From: CAYMUR01 sp964393615
Lineage (GTDB): Bacteria > Planctomycetota > Planctomycetia > Pirellulales > Pirellulaceae
DNA: 64,000 bases
Assembly (NCBI GenBank): GCA_964393615.1
Contig: CAYMUR010000009.1
Location: forward strand, 34,624-98,623
Reading direction: 5' to 3'
Positions 1-9,624 of the stretch are shown here, in pieces. The number at the start of each line of letters is the position of its first letter. Position 1 is the first letter of the stretch. Both the position numbers and the translations under genes were made by a program. The notes under the pieces are model-generated. The model saw only the letters and a list, made by a program, of their open reading frames with translations, was not told the origin of the DNA and ran no database searches.

Positions 1-1767
1 ACTCAGGTCCATCACCAGGTCGGCACCCTGGTCAGTCCAATCGCTCACTTTCTCACCATCGCTGGCCCGCACCCGGACCCAGTAAGTGGTATCCAACGCA
101 AGCTCCGTGAGGACATGAGACGTATTGGTCGTAACAATACTACTACTCCACGGTTCCGACACTCCCTCTTTTTTGTATTGCAGCTCGTAGCTCACCGAAT
201 CACCGTCCGAGTCCGTCGACTCACCCCAATGGACGGTGGCTTGGAACGGCTGAACGCTGGACGCTGTGAGTGGACCCGGAACGGTGGGAGGCTGTCCAAA
301 GGCTAGGGTGATTGTCTGATTTGGTGTAACTTGTGTCGTCTCGGACGTACCATCGGGCCACAAAACTTCTAAGGAAACGCTGTCACCATAGCTACCCAAT
401 CCAAAGTGTAACGTGAGATCATTCTGATTCCCCTGCCCCGTTCCAGCCTCTACCTGACGTGTCAGCACCATCCCTTGGAACGAAGCTCGCACTTGGGCAC
501 CGATCGCCGAACGATTCACTTGATGTCCGTCTCCTTCCAGATGAACCTTGAGCCAGTTGTTTCCCGATTCGTTGTTGCGAAAAATGCGGCCGTCGGCGGC
601 CAGATCCAAATCGCCGTCATTGTCAAAATCGGCCCATGCATTCATGTAGGTTTTTCCCAGACCACTGAGTCCTTCCGAGCCAGTCACGTCGCTGAAATTC
701 CACGATCCGTTGTTGCGGTACAAAACGCTGTGATCTCCCGAATACACCGTTGTCAAGAAAAGATCGAGATCACCGTCGTTGTCATAATCCGCCAGGCTGG
801 GCGATGCGTAAGATTCTTGATAACCAAGACCAGCACTACCACTTTGATTCTGAAAATCGAAACCCCCGGCAGGTCCCAAGTTTTTTAGAAATTGTGACTC
901 CGGCTGACCGCGGTGGGCAAAGTTACCAGCAAACAGATCGATGTGGCCATCATTGTCCATATCTCCCCAAGCGGCACCGATGGAATGGCCGTTTCCTCCT
1001 TGGGCACCGTGTGACCCGGCAGTATCCGTAATGTTCCCCTGCCCGTCGTTTTCAAATAAGTAGTTTGGTTGCAAACGATAATTGGAGACATAAACATCCA
1101 GGTCACCATCCACATCAAAGTCCGCGGCCGTGACACCTCTCCCTGCACGAATGGTACCCGATTCTTGCCACGCGAGAGTAAAATTTTGACCTTGGTTGTT
1201 GATCAGGAGAGCATCTGGCTCGTACGGATAATTGTTCCCCACCGCATATCCACCGATGAACAAGTCGAGGTAACTGTCGCCGTTGAAGTCACCCCAAGCG
1301 GCAGCACGACTGTTACCGAGAGACGACGAGGGGATCAGAGAACTGACTTCCTCAAAACCATTTCCTTCTTGGTTGCGGTACAACCGATCGCCATGGGACA
1401 TATCGAGGAAGCCATCATTGTCATAGTCACCCCAAACCCCATCGCCACCAAACGAAGTCAAGGCTTGAAATAGACTGAACGACCCCCCCTCGTTGCGCCA
1501 AACGATTCCATCCCCGTGCAAATCGACCCAACCATCGTTATCGAAATCACCCCACGCTACTTTTCCCGGACCAGGATCTCCCGGGTTCTCTAGCAGGATA
1601 CCAATGTCGGTAAAAGTGGCCAACAACCAACGTGGCTCAAGCCATTCGACACCAGCAGAACAACACGCATAGTCAGCCACACGCGAACGACTAGACTGTC
1701 GATTGCGACGGAAAGCACGCGATGCTTTCCGTCGCCCCCATTTCGATTTTTGTGACGAGATATTCAC
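1..1767 (-). CDS. FG-GAP/VCBS repeat protein with ASPIC/UnbV and fibronectin III domains (partial, C-terminus beyond window)
   Basis: The minus-strand frame is open from about 1860 to the left edge, so the C-terminus is missing. The proposed start is GTG at 1767; a GTG at 1830 is the alternative and there is no in-frame ATG. The N-terminus is arginine-rich and followed by the motif EWLEPRWLL, which matches the LEPR-XLL element of large secreted planctomycete proteins. Next come many FG-GAP/VCBS blades of the type WGDFDNDGWVDL, with calcium-binding Asp/Asn loops, forming a beta-propeller of the integrin-alpha type (about 480-1560). An ASPIC/UnbV module containing WPDGTSETTQV (about 300-470) and a fibronectin III-like segment at the edge follow. 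The likely role is a secreted or surface protein for adhesion or binding. Domain assignment is firm, function and start are not. Confidence 0.8.
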   Translation of the reverse strand, partial: MNISSQKSKWGRRKASRAFRRNRQSSRSRVADYACCSAGVEWLEPRWLLATFTDIGILLENPGDPGPGKVAWGDFDNDGWVDLHGDGIVWRNEGGSFSLFQALTSFGGDGVWGDYDNDGFLDMSHGDRLYRNQEGNGFEEVSSLIPSSSLGNSRAAAWGDFNGDSYLDLFIGGYAVGNNYPYEPDALLINNQGQNFTLAWQESGTIRAGRGVTAADFDVDGDLDVYVSNYRLQPNYLFENDGQGNITDTAGSHGAQGGNGHSIGAAWGDMDNDGHIDLFAGNFAHRGQPESQFLKNLGPAGGFDFQNQSGSAGLGYQESYASPSLADYDNDGDLDLFLTTVYSGDHSVLYRNNGSWNFSDVTGSEGLSGLGKTYMNAWADFDNDGDLDLAADGRIFRNNESGNNWLKVHLEGDGHQVNRSAIGAQVRASFQGMVLTRQVEAGTGQGNQNDLTLHFGLGSYGDSVSLEVLWPDGTSETTQVTPNQTITLAFGQPPTVPGPLTASSVQPFQATVHWGESTDSDGDSVSYELQYKKEGVSEPWSSSIVTTNTSHVLTELALDTTYWVRVRASDGEKVSDWTDQGADLVMDLS

Positions 1768-1940
1768 AGTGCCTGGGAAAAACGATCTGTTTGTGACTGA
1801 AAAAATAAATGGGTGTTTTTTCGCAAACACGTCTATGGCGCATAGATAAGTACACCCAATTCATTATACACTCAACATGGTATTCCTGCTTCACTTATAC
1901 TACTTTTATTCATTTCTCATTGGATACAAAGGCAAATTCG

Positions 1941-3572
1941 ATGGTCCGACAAAACAGTCTATCGTTGGTCAGTCAAGGCCGATGGCAAATAGCACGTAGC
2001 CTGACCCTGATGCTTTTTACCTTCTTCTGCGGTGACGTGGCAATGACCAATGATCGTGTCGTCCGCCAGATCGGAAGTCAGAAACAATTACTTCTGGATG
2101 ATGATGTTATCGAATCACTGTGTGGCGCCGTGCGACGTACACACCAGCCCACAAAGCACTCCGACAAGCCATTAATCTCCATGGTTCCTGAAACGGAATC
2201 CTCCTGGGATGCGGGCATGATGCCCTGCGGTTTCAGCAGTGTCATCTACGACGCCGAGGAAAAAGTATTCAAGCTTTGGTACGCCATTATTTCCATCTCA
2301 CGCGCCGGTCGCACGGCAACGGGTAACGTATTCTATCAAGCAGTTGGTGACGAGGAGGCCATGTTGGCCTACGCGACGAGCAAGGATGGACTGCATTGGG
2401 ACAAACCAGATCTAGGGCTGGTCGAATTGAGAGGGACTCTAAAAAACAACCTGGTCCTGAAATCAGACATGGACGGATCCGGCATTTTCAAAGACCCCCA
2501 TGAAATTGATTCCGCGAAACGGTACAAGATGTTGTGGGTCTCAAGTGACAGGTCCATTCATGCCTCCTATTCTGCCGACGGTCTGCGCTGGACGGAGTAT
2601 CTGGAAAACCAGCACGTCATTTTCCATCGGCCAGGCCACGATTCTCAGGCAGCTGTCTATTGGGACGAACCGCTTGGCAAATACGTGGCAATTATACGTG
2701 ATCGAACAGGCCGCATCAAAAACATTCGCCCTCAGTTGGCAACGGATGAGACAGGAAAGGCAACGTGGCGTCAACATTGGGGCCAAAATCGCTCACCTGA
2801 AAATCATTCGTTGCGAAGAGTAGGCCAATGTGAAAGTAAGGATTTTATCCACTGGACTCCCATGCGAGTAATCGTGACAGCCGACGCTGACGACCCACTC
2901 ACACAGGATCAATTCTACAATATGGAAGCCTTCGTCTACGAAGGCCTCCGGATCGGCCTGATGACCGTAATGAGCCGCGATCCAAACTATTGTCGCGGAG
3001 AAGTTCAACTAGTCTACAGTCGAGATGGACTGAACTGGCACCGCGGCGGCCAACGAAAATTCTTCTTGCCGTCTTCCCAGACACCCGGCAATTTCGACTG
3101 GGGTTCTATCTATCCTCACCAAGGGCCGTTGCGAGTCGGTAACGAGATTTGGATTTATTACACCGGTATTGGTGCAGACCACAACCACGTGCTACCGACC
3201 GGAATCACCAGCCTCCAAGCCGGAATTGGAGTGGCTCGTTTGCGACTGGACGGTTTTGTCTCGGTGGAAGCAGGACAGGTAGCCGGCCAGCTAACCAGTC
3301 GACCGTTCATTTTTCGGGGAAACCAATTGGTCATCAATGCCTCAGCGGTAAATGGAGAGGTCACGGTGGAACTCCGGGACCAAGAGGGAAAACCACTCCC
3401 TGGATTCACCGCGAGGGACTGCGATTCGTTTCAAGGTGACGAGGTTCGTCATTTGGTGACCTGGAATGGCAAAAACAACGTGAGTTCGCTACAAGGAACC
3501 CCAGTCAAACTCGTGTGTCAGCTCCGAAATGCCAGACTGTTTTCCTTTCAGTTCAACCAGGAACACAAGTAA
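1941..3572 (+). CDS. Secreted GH32/GH43-like five-bladed propeller protein
   Basis: The protein has 543 residues from the ATG at 1941; the frame is open further upstream, but this start gives a hydrophobic export segment at about residues 19-35. After it comes the signature QLLLDDDVIE and repeated strand motifs such as YATSKDGLHW, YSADGLRW and YSRDGLNWH. These are typical of planctomycete proteins resembling glycosyl hydrolase families 32 and 43 (arabinanase/levanase superfamily). A DPH motif and acidic residues that could serve in catalysis are present, but the catalytic set cannot be assigned with certainty. The gene stands alone, co-oriented with the following sialidase 150 bp downstream. 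The role is probably cleavage or binding of extracellular polysaccharide; the substrate is unknown. Confidence 0.7.
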   Translation: MVRQNSLSLVSQGRWQIARSLTLMLFTFFCGDVAMTNDRVVRQIGSQKQLLLDDDVIESLCGAVRRTHQPTKHSDKPLISMVPETESSWDAGMMPCGFSSVIYDAEEKVFKLWYAIISISRAGRTATGNVFYQAVGDEEAMLAYATSKDGLHWDKPDLGLVELRGTLKNNLVLKSDMDGSGIFKDPHEIDSAKRYKMLWVSSDRSIHASYSADGLRWTEYLENQHVIFHRPGHDSQAAVYWDEPLGKYVAIIRDRTGRIKNIRPQLATDETGKATWRQHWGQNRSPENHSLRRVGQCESKDFIHWTPMRVIVTADADDPLTQDQFYNMEAFVYEGLRIGLMTVMSRDPNYCRGEVQLVYSRDGLNWHRGGQRKFFLPSSQTPGNFDWGSIYPHQGPLRVGNEIWIYYTGIGADHNHVLPTGITSLQAGIGVARLRLDGFVSVEAGQVAGQLTSRPFIFRGNQLVINASAVNGEVTVELRDQEGKPLPGFTARDCDSFQGDEVRHLVTWNGKNNVSSLQGTPVKLVCQLRNARLFSFQFNQEHK

Positions 3573-3746
3573 TGGTCACACAAAACGCAACGCGGCGTCG
3601 CAACAAATAAAGTGGAAATGCAATTTATTCAGGCCCTACAGTTGCAATTTCTGCGTTTCTCAAGAACAATGAAATGATAGTGTTTCCCAGGTTGGTAGTT
3701 GGTATCAGTCCCATGAGAACGATGGATGGAACAGCCATTTCGAAGG

Positions 3747-6395
3747 ATGATCTACGGTTTCGAACTCCGGCCCAGTTGGGCGCTACTGGTACAAATACTA
3801 CTGGCCGCCTGGGTCCTGCCCACTGGATTGCAAGTTCATGCTCAGAATCCGGGAGATGAGATTCTCCGTACCGTGGTCGATCAGCGTTTCGTACTGGCGC
3901 CGGCCGGTGATTTCCAAGGAGTCTGGACAAATGTCCCCAGTCCCGAAGTCGAACGAGCGTCCAACAATGATCTTTACGTTAAATCCGAGAACCTGAACTT
4001 CTACAAGAGTACAGACAAGGGGCAATCTTGGAGTGTCCAACCAATCGACCTGGAACCTAGTTTAACTGCTATCGGTGTACCCACGGTCCAGGCCTATGGA
4101 CTCAACCAACATCTTGGCAACTTTGGCATCACGAGCGGAGATCGCTTCTGGCTGGTTCATCAAACGGCCTCACAAAATAGTCAAAACTTGTTTGTTTCCC
4201 ATTCGGATGACTTTGGATCGAGTTGGACTAGCCAGGAAATTGATATTTCATCCCTGCAGCCACCTGGAACCACCGAGACCTACAAACATGCTCATCTCGT
4301 TCGCGGACCAGTCTACGAAACTTCTGACGGAACGATTCAATTTGGTGTCCATCTGGCACATAAGAGTCCCTGGCACGACCCCTGGCCTCCGTCAACTCCC
4401 GTAGGTGAGGCCTTGATAAGGTCAGCCGACCATGGTGCGACCTGGGGCGATGCATCATTTCTGAAAACGCCAGACACTTATACCTTTGAAACCGACTACG
4501 CCACTGATCCGCTGAACCCGGACCATATTCTGGCCGTATCGCGTCCCCAGCGACAGTTGCTTCCCGGCGAAGATGCCGCGGCAGTCCGCACGCTCACCGG
4601 CGCGCCCGCAGGGGCTTCCTGGATATACAAAAATGGGGCGATACTGGAGTCAACCGATGCTGGCCGCACGTTCCATGACTTGCCAGGTGGACTACTAGGG
4701 TATTATGGGCATCGTAATAGTATTGCCTGGACAAGTAACGGAAAGGTCGTCGTCACAAGTCACGAACGGACTCAAGGTCAGGTTCTGGCTCGTCTAAGCA
4801 CTGACCATGGCCAGACCTGGTACAACGGAACACCTACAGGACATCCGCATGCTGGTCATCCTTCCGTCGTTAAATTTGTCTTGCATGACCCCACTTCTTT
4901 GGAGGATGGAAACCAGCACCGAGCACTGGGAATGAGCAGCACCGTCGAAGTCGGTGAAGATCAATTTGTGACACTCTACGGTGGTTTCATGAACTCCGAC
5001 GCTGGCATCCACAACGGTGAACTGCTCGGCGCAAGGTGGCACATTGAGCGAGTGACTGCCCCAGAACCACCTTCGGGGCTCACATTGATGATGGATCTCA
5101 ACGCAGGTTTTGCCAGTTCTTACTCGGGCCATGGCCCTACCTGGTTCGATATCTCCGGCAACGGCAATCACGCCGTCGACGCAGGTTTTGTACCGAACCT
5201 TGCCAGTCAACATGATAATGGCCGATTTGATATGGGACAATATAACAGCGGCCACCATTTTTCCGTACCGACGTTTAGCAACACGCTTGATCAAGCTGGG
5301 TCTGTCGAAGTCTGGTTTCATAGTACGGAAGCCACCGACGGCAATCCGCAAAACCTGTTCGGATTTGGGGGTGACCGGCGGCTCACTATCAATGATAACC
5401 AATACGAATGGCGGTTCGTTGGTTCAAAAATGAAGCCATCCAATCCAAACAATACCGAAGCTGCACTCAACGAGGTCCGACAACTCATCATCACACATGA
5501 TGGCGTTTTGACTTCTATGTATCTGGATGGTGAGTTAATCAATTCTGTCGTTGATTCTCACTGGATCGGTGACACGCCCTCTACCGCACGCGATTTTTTT
5601 ATTGGTGGTTTGGGTACCGATTATAAGCCACAAGATGGTTTTCCGGGCTTTCTACACGTCATCCGTTATTACAATGGTGCACTCAGTCCAAAACAAGTAG
5701 CATTGAACTTTGCTGCCGGCTTGTTGGGTACACACTATACAGGCAATGGTGAAGGCGAAGACGGCACGACGTTTTCCTGGCTGGCCGGTTCGGGTGACTG
5801 GAATCATAGTGCAAACTGGTCCCAGGGCACGGTGCCCAATGAAAATACCGCTTCCGTGATCCTGGGAGATGTGATCACGGCACCTCAAACCTTGTTCACC
5901 AACATAGACATTACCGTCAAGGAAATCACCATTGACAGCGAACACCACTATGTCGTCTCCGGAACGGGAGATATTCAACTGGAATCAGGCGAAAGCGATG
6001 CCTTAATCAACATCCTCCGCCCGTCCGGCAATGGTGCCCACGAGTTTCAGACACGTGTGAACTTGCACAGCGACACAAGAGTAAACGTTGGCAGCAACGC
6101 AGCACTCGTTTTCAACAATCAAGTGAGTCTACATGGTCAGTCGCTGACGAAGACTGGACCAGGCGAGATCTTGTTCAACAACCGACTCTCTTCCGCAGGT
6201 GGCACGTTTATTCTCCAAGAAGGACGCCTCGGCGCCAGCGACACGATTTCCGCGCACGTGGTAAATAGAAGCGGAACGCTTTCACCTGGAAACCGCTTGG
6301 ACGTGATACCGGTTCCAGAACCTTCCACTGCATACTGGAGTGTCGCAATGGTCCTGCTGGGACTCTGCGTCCGAAGACGACCGTTCGCTGGCTAG
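3747..6395 (+). CDS. Sialidase-like (BNR) protein with LamG domain and PEP-CTERM sorting tail
   Basis: This large secreted protein has about 882 residues. An ATG 21 bp upstream (3726) is the alternative start. A signal peptide ending near HAQ is followed by a six-bladed sialidase propeller at about residues 35-430, with Asp-boxes STDKGQSW, SDDFGSSW, SADHGATW and STDHGQTW. A LamG/concanavalin-like domain covers about 440-655. An autotransporter-like segment follows, beginning near WNHSANWSQG and typical of planctomycete PEP-CTERM proteins. The C-terminus is VPEPSTAYW, a hydrophobic helix and RRRPF, which is the PEP-CTERM signal for exosortase-dependent surface sorting. The propeller is clearly homologous to the gene at 11106-12302. 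It probably acts on glycans outside the cell; true sialidase specificity is not shown. Confidence 0.85.
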   Translation: MIYGFELRPSWALLVQILLAAWVLPTGLQVHAQNPGDEILRTVVDQRFVLAPAGDFQGVWTNVPSPEVERASNNDLYVKSENLNFYKSTDKGQSWSVQPIDLEPSLTAIGVPTVQAYGLNQHLGNFGITSGDRFWLVHQTASQNSQNLFVSHSDDFGSSWTSQEIDISSLQPPGTTETYKHAHLVRGPVYETSDGTIQFGVHLAHKSPWHDPWPPSTPVGEALIRSADHGATWGDASFLKTPDTYTFETDYATDPLNPDHILAVSRPQRQLLPGEDAAAVRTLTGAPAGASWIYKNGAILESTDAGRTFHDLPGGLLGYYGHRNSIAWTSNGKVVVTSHERTQGQVLARLSTDHGQTWYNGTPTGHPHAGHPSVVKFVLHDPTSLEDGNQHRALGMSSTVEVGEDQFVTLYGGFMNSDAGIHNGELLGARWHIERVTAPEPPSGLTLMMDLNAGFASSYSGHGPTWFDISGNGNHAVDAGFVPNLASQHDNGRFDMGQYNSGHHFSVPTFSNTLDQAGSVEVWFHSTEATDGNPQNLFGFGGDRRLTINDNQYEWRFVGSKMKPSNPNNTEAALNEVRQLIITHDGVLTSMYLDGELINSVVDSHWIGDTPSTARDFFIGGLGTDYKPQDGFPGFLHVIRYYNGALSPKQVALNFAAGLLGTHYTGNGEGEDGTTFSWLAGSGDWNHSANWSQGTVPNENTASVILGDVITAPQTLFTNIDITVKEITIDSEHHYVVSGTGDIQLESGESDALINILRPSGNGAHEFQTRVNLHSDTRVNVGSNAALVFNNQVSLHGQSLTKTGPGEILFNNRLSSAGGTFILQEGRLGASDTISAHVVNRSGTLSPGNRLDVIPVPEPSTAYWSVAMVLLGLCVRRRPFAG

Positions 6396-6462
6396 TCTTG
6401 TCTCTGAAGAACATTGCCTGAAAACACCCAGCGGTGCTACTCGCTCCATGCCCTCCTGGCAC

Positions 6463-7542
6463 TCAGTAGCCCCCGGGAACTACGTCCCCCAGGTTGCTCG
6501 AAGCCAAAGCATCCAGCACAACCTGATCGATATAATCGCTGAAAAACCTGACGCTACCATCACCCAGGGTAAAATGACAACCACCCGAATGGAAACTGGA
6601 AAATCCCCCACCATCGTGAAAAATGAATTTGGTCGCTCCACCGGGAAGCGTATCGGGACCGTTGAGCCCCTGGGCCGTGTCATCCGTATTGTGGCTGATC
6701 CAAAACTTTCCGGTATGGGTACCTTCGAGCCAACCTGTAACCTCTCCAATCAGCAATGTACTGCTCGTCCCATCCGTGACATGACTGATCCGTGTTTTGG
6801 AATTATTGTGAAGTATCCCGTTCGCCGGCCGATAACGACCAGCAACATCACGTTGGTCTCCCAACCGTGGCATTCTACCGTCACACGTATAGTCAATGCT
6901 GTCGGCAACCGCGGCCATGTTGGTTTTGGCCAAGTCTTCATTGTTGTTGTCGGTGCCACAAAAACTTTGGGCAGAACAGCAACCAAGCAATTCAAATCCC
7001 TGGGGATCGTCCGGACAAAGGTAAGCCTCAATACGCTGGCACCCCGGTTTGATCGGATTGTTCGAATCACCGTAACCGGCCCATGGGTAGCTTCGAGCTT
7101 CGTAATTAATGAGTTCATTGACGGCCCCCTGCTCCAGATATGGCAGTATAAACGCACTCCAACTCCAGCCCTGAAATGCCTTTCGTCCTGCCACGCTTGG
7201 TGTCCATGGAGGCGTACTGCAGCCATCGTCCTCCCACATGAATATCCCCGGACAAAATTGACCGTACGCTGAATGATAATTATGCAGAGCAATACCAACT
7301 TGCTTGAAATGATTGGCACATTGCATCCTTCGTGCCGCAGCCCGAGCTGCCTGTACCGCCGGCAACAACAACGCAATGAGAATCGCAATAATTGCAATTA
7401 CCACCAGTAATTCCACTAAGGTGAATCCTATCCGGAGAGGTACGTTGCGTAGACAACCAGACGGGCCGCATCCGGTGGGGCACACCACAGGGACTCTACC
7501 TCGTTGAATAGTAAAGTAATGAGCACTATTTCGCACATTCAT
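6463..7542 (-). CDS. DUF1559 prepilin-like protein
   Basis: This 359-residue protein carries a type IV prepilin signal: a long leader of 39 residues, then cleavage at G39/F40, then FTLVELLVVIAIIAILIALL followed by LPAVQAARAAARRMQC. The DUF1559 domain (SBP_bac_10 type) fills the rest, ending with a HFTLGDGSVRF-like motif near the C-terminus. The family is massively expanded in Planctomycetes, and its members are thought to be pseudopilin-like secreted or surface proteins whose role is unknown. The gene converges with the PEP-CTERM sialidase and has no obvious operon partner. The leader is unusually long and contains three cysteines. Confidence 0.92.
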   Translation of the reverse strand: MNVRNSAHYFTIQRGRVPVVCPTGCGPSGCLRNVPLRIGFTLVELLVVIAIIAILIALLLPAVQAARAAARRMQCANHFKQVGIALHNYHSAYGQFCPGIFMWEDDGCSTPPWTPSVAGRKAFQGWSWSAFILPYLEQGAVNELINYEARSYPWAGYGDSNNPIKPGCQRIEAYLCPDDPQGFELLGCCSAQSFCGTDNNNEDLAKTNMAAVADSIDYTCDGRMPRLGDQRDVAGRYRPANGILHNNSKTRISHVTDGTSSTLLIGEVTGWLEGTHTGKFWISHNTDDTAQGLNGPDTLPGGATKFIFHDGGGFSSFHSGGCHFTLGDGSVRFFSDYIDQVVLDALASSNLGDVVPGGY

Positions 7543-8182
7543 CCTGTCACCTCAAGCACCTGGAAAAGGGTTCGCGACAGACTTCCGCCGCTTTGCTGAA
7601 AATAACTGTCATGGTTTCTGAAAATCCTTGGCCATTTTTTACAGCCGTGTGAAAACATAGGACCGTCACTGAATGGACCATCAGATCTGCCATTTATTCT
7701 ACTGCCACAACACCAACCTTTTCTAGTATTTTTTTCAAAATCCTGAATTAAACCTACCACAAATTTCAAACCATACACCCATCAAACCAAAATAGGAAGT
7801 GCATATTCGATTTTGGCTCAAATCAACCTACCTGCTCGGTTTTCGGTTGGTAAATCAAATGACGACGGGCGTTGCCAGATCATTAGGTGGTGCCAGGCCC
7901 CGACTGATCTCTGGGCAATCGTCGACGCCCGCAGTATCTTGAACGAAGTCTCAAACCATGCTTCCCATGGTTTGGCTTGTTTTGAATGATTGGATCCCCC
8001 CAGCGGAGACGAATGATTGTACCCAACGGAATGCCATCCAGAGGGACCAAACCGTGCGTTGGGTGGTCAGCGAGACAAACCAGCCGACACGTATGCGGTA
8101 GAAGTTTGCGACCTTGTTTGAGTTCCGATTTGTAGATAAATGAGGGTACGAAATTCACGATGTTAGTCGAAGACATCACTTT
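7543..8182. other. Intergenic region between divergent genes, with a 9-bp hairpin
   Basis: This 640-bp stretch lies between the starts of the DUF1559 gene and the TIM-barrel hydrolase, so both promoters must be here. A perfect inverted repeat lies at 7952-7974 (CAAACCATG, 5-base loop, CATGGTTTG), without a T tract. A 98-codon minus-strand reading frame (7883-8179) was considered, but it has no recognisable family. Nothing else is evident. Confidence 0.5.
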
Positions 8183-9459
8183 GTGGCTTATGTTGACTGG
8201 GAATTTCAGCTACCAGTTGCAACCTGGTGTTTGACAGCTAGCCTGGTGGGGTTGGTGGCTCTGCTTGCCCCGGCAAACGCCGATTCCCCGACCGATCGTT
8301 TTGTCCAGGACCAGTTTGCCATTGGGCTGTGGGTCGATCCCCCGGCCGACGCCCAGATGGATCGGCGCTACGCCGAGATTGCCGCGGCCAATTTCAATCT
8401 TGTGCTGGGTGGGTTTGGTGCTGATCGACCCAACACGGCCCACAGACAACTGGCACTGTGCAAGAAGTATGGCATGAAAGTCCTGGTCCCTTGCCACGGT
8501 ACGCCGGTCGAAGCATTGCCAACTGGCTCCGCCTGTTGGGGCTACAGTATACGCGATGAACCTGGCGCTGCATCGTTTCCAGGTTTACGTGAACAAGTCG
8601 ATACAGTCCGCAAGGCGTATCCAGGCAGGCTGGCATATATCAACCTGTTCCCCAATTACGCGCCTCCCAGCGCACTGGGCACCAACACCTACGATGAGCA
8701 CGTCGCACAGTTCTGCGCGATGGTACGTCCCGATGTATTGAGCATGGACCACTACCCCCAATTCAAGCCGAGCGTGGACCGCCCCGCCCGGAACGGCTAC
8801 TGCGACAACCTGGCCACCATGCGCAAATACGCCTTTCAGTATGACATCCCTTTCTGGAATTTCTTCAATACCATGCCGTATGGACCGCACACCAATCCCA
8901 CCGAGGCGCAACTCCGTTGGCAAATTAATACTTCGCTCACCTACGGGGCCAAAGGGGTACTCTATTTCTGCTACTACACACCCAAAGGAAAGGATTTTCC
9001 CAAGGGGGGGCGGCCATCATTAGCCGAGACGATCGCAAGACACGACACTGGTACCAGGCACGGCGACTCAACGACCAACTCAAAAAGCTGGGACCTACCT
9101 TAATGCAACTCACCAGCACGGGTGTCTATCGAATTCCGCCCGAGAGTAATCCAGCCGAAAGACTTGCTGGTACGCCCGTCAAATCGATTTTACGCGCAGA
9201 TCATGATCTCCACTTCGACTACTTGGTTGGTGTTTTCAAGCACGCCGATGGTCGTCGCGGAGTCATGTTGACCAATTATCATTTTGCCTATTCTCAGTGG
9301 CCAACGATTGAATTTGACACGGACCTGGCCAACATGATTGAGGTCAACAGGTGGACTGGAGAAGAAGTCGAAGTGGTCGATGACAGTCCTGACATGGAGG
9401 GACTCCAGCTTTCACTCGATGCAGGCGATGGGCGTCTGTTCCTGTTGCCCGCCAAGTAA
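8183..9459 (+). pseudogene. Secreted TIM-barrel glycoside hydrolase-like protein, interrupted by a one-base frameshift
   Basis: The reading frame starts at GTG 8183 with a signal peptide ending near ANA. It encodes a barrel-type hydrolase with the motif GYSIRDEPG (candidate acidic catalytic residue), a segment DVLSMDHYPQF and YGAKGVLYFCYY. The frame breaks at a run of seven G at 9004-9010. Adding one G there restores a continuous protein running through AIISRDDRKTRHWYQARRLNDQ and on to the stop at 9459, about 425 residues. The downstream part supplies the usual C-terminal beta-sandwich. The break may be a sequencing error, a phase-variable homopolymer or a real lesion. Resemblance is to GH42/GH5-like barrels, but the exact family is not recognised. 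Confidence 0.65.
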
Positions 9460-9624
9460 AGGGCACAACCAGGTTACCTCCTTACAGCAGGACGCTGCAT
9501 TCCAACAGCAGGCAATGAGTCAGGCTCGATCGCGCCCCGTAGGGCCCCACCGAACGGCATTTCAACGCTGCTGATCTGGCAGGCAAGCATCGCATCTCGC
9601 CCTGGATGTACCTCGTCCGCAGCG

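Noticed and set aside
4794..5402. 202-codon minus-strand ORF
   Set aside because: It lies entirely inside the sialidase propeller/LamG gene on the other strand and has no family features.
6340..7272. 310-codon plus-strand ORF
   Set aside because: It is antisense to the DUF1559 gene, whose prepilin signal and domain are unmistakable.
7883..8179. 98-residue minus-strand gene
   Set aside because: No recognisable family or ribosome-binding site; it occupies a likely promoter region.
9103..9459. Independent 118-residue gene
   Set aside because: It is the C-terminal part of the hydrolase at 8183, joined if one G is added at 9004-9010.
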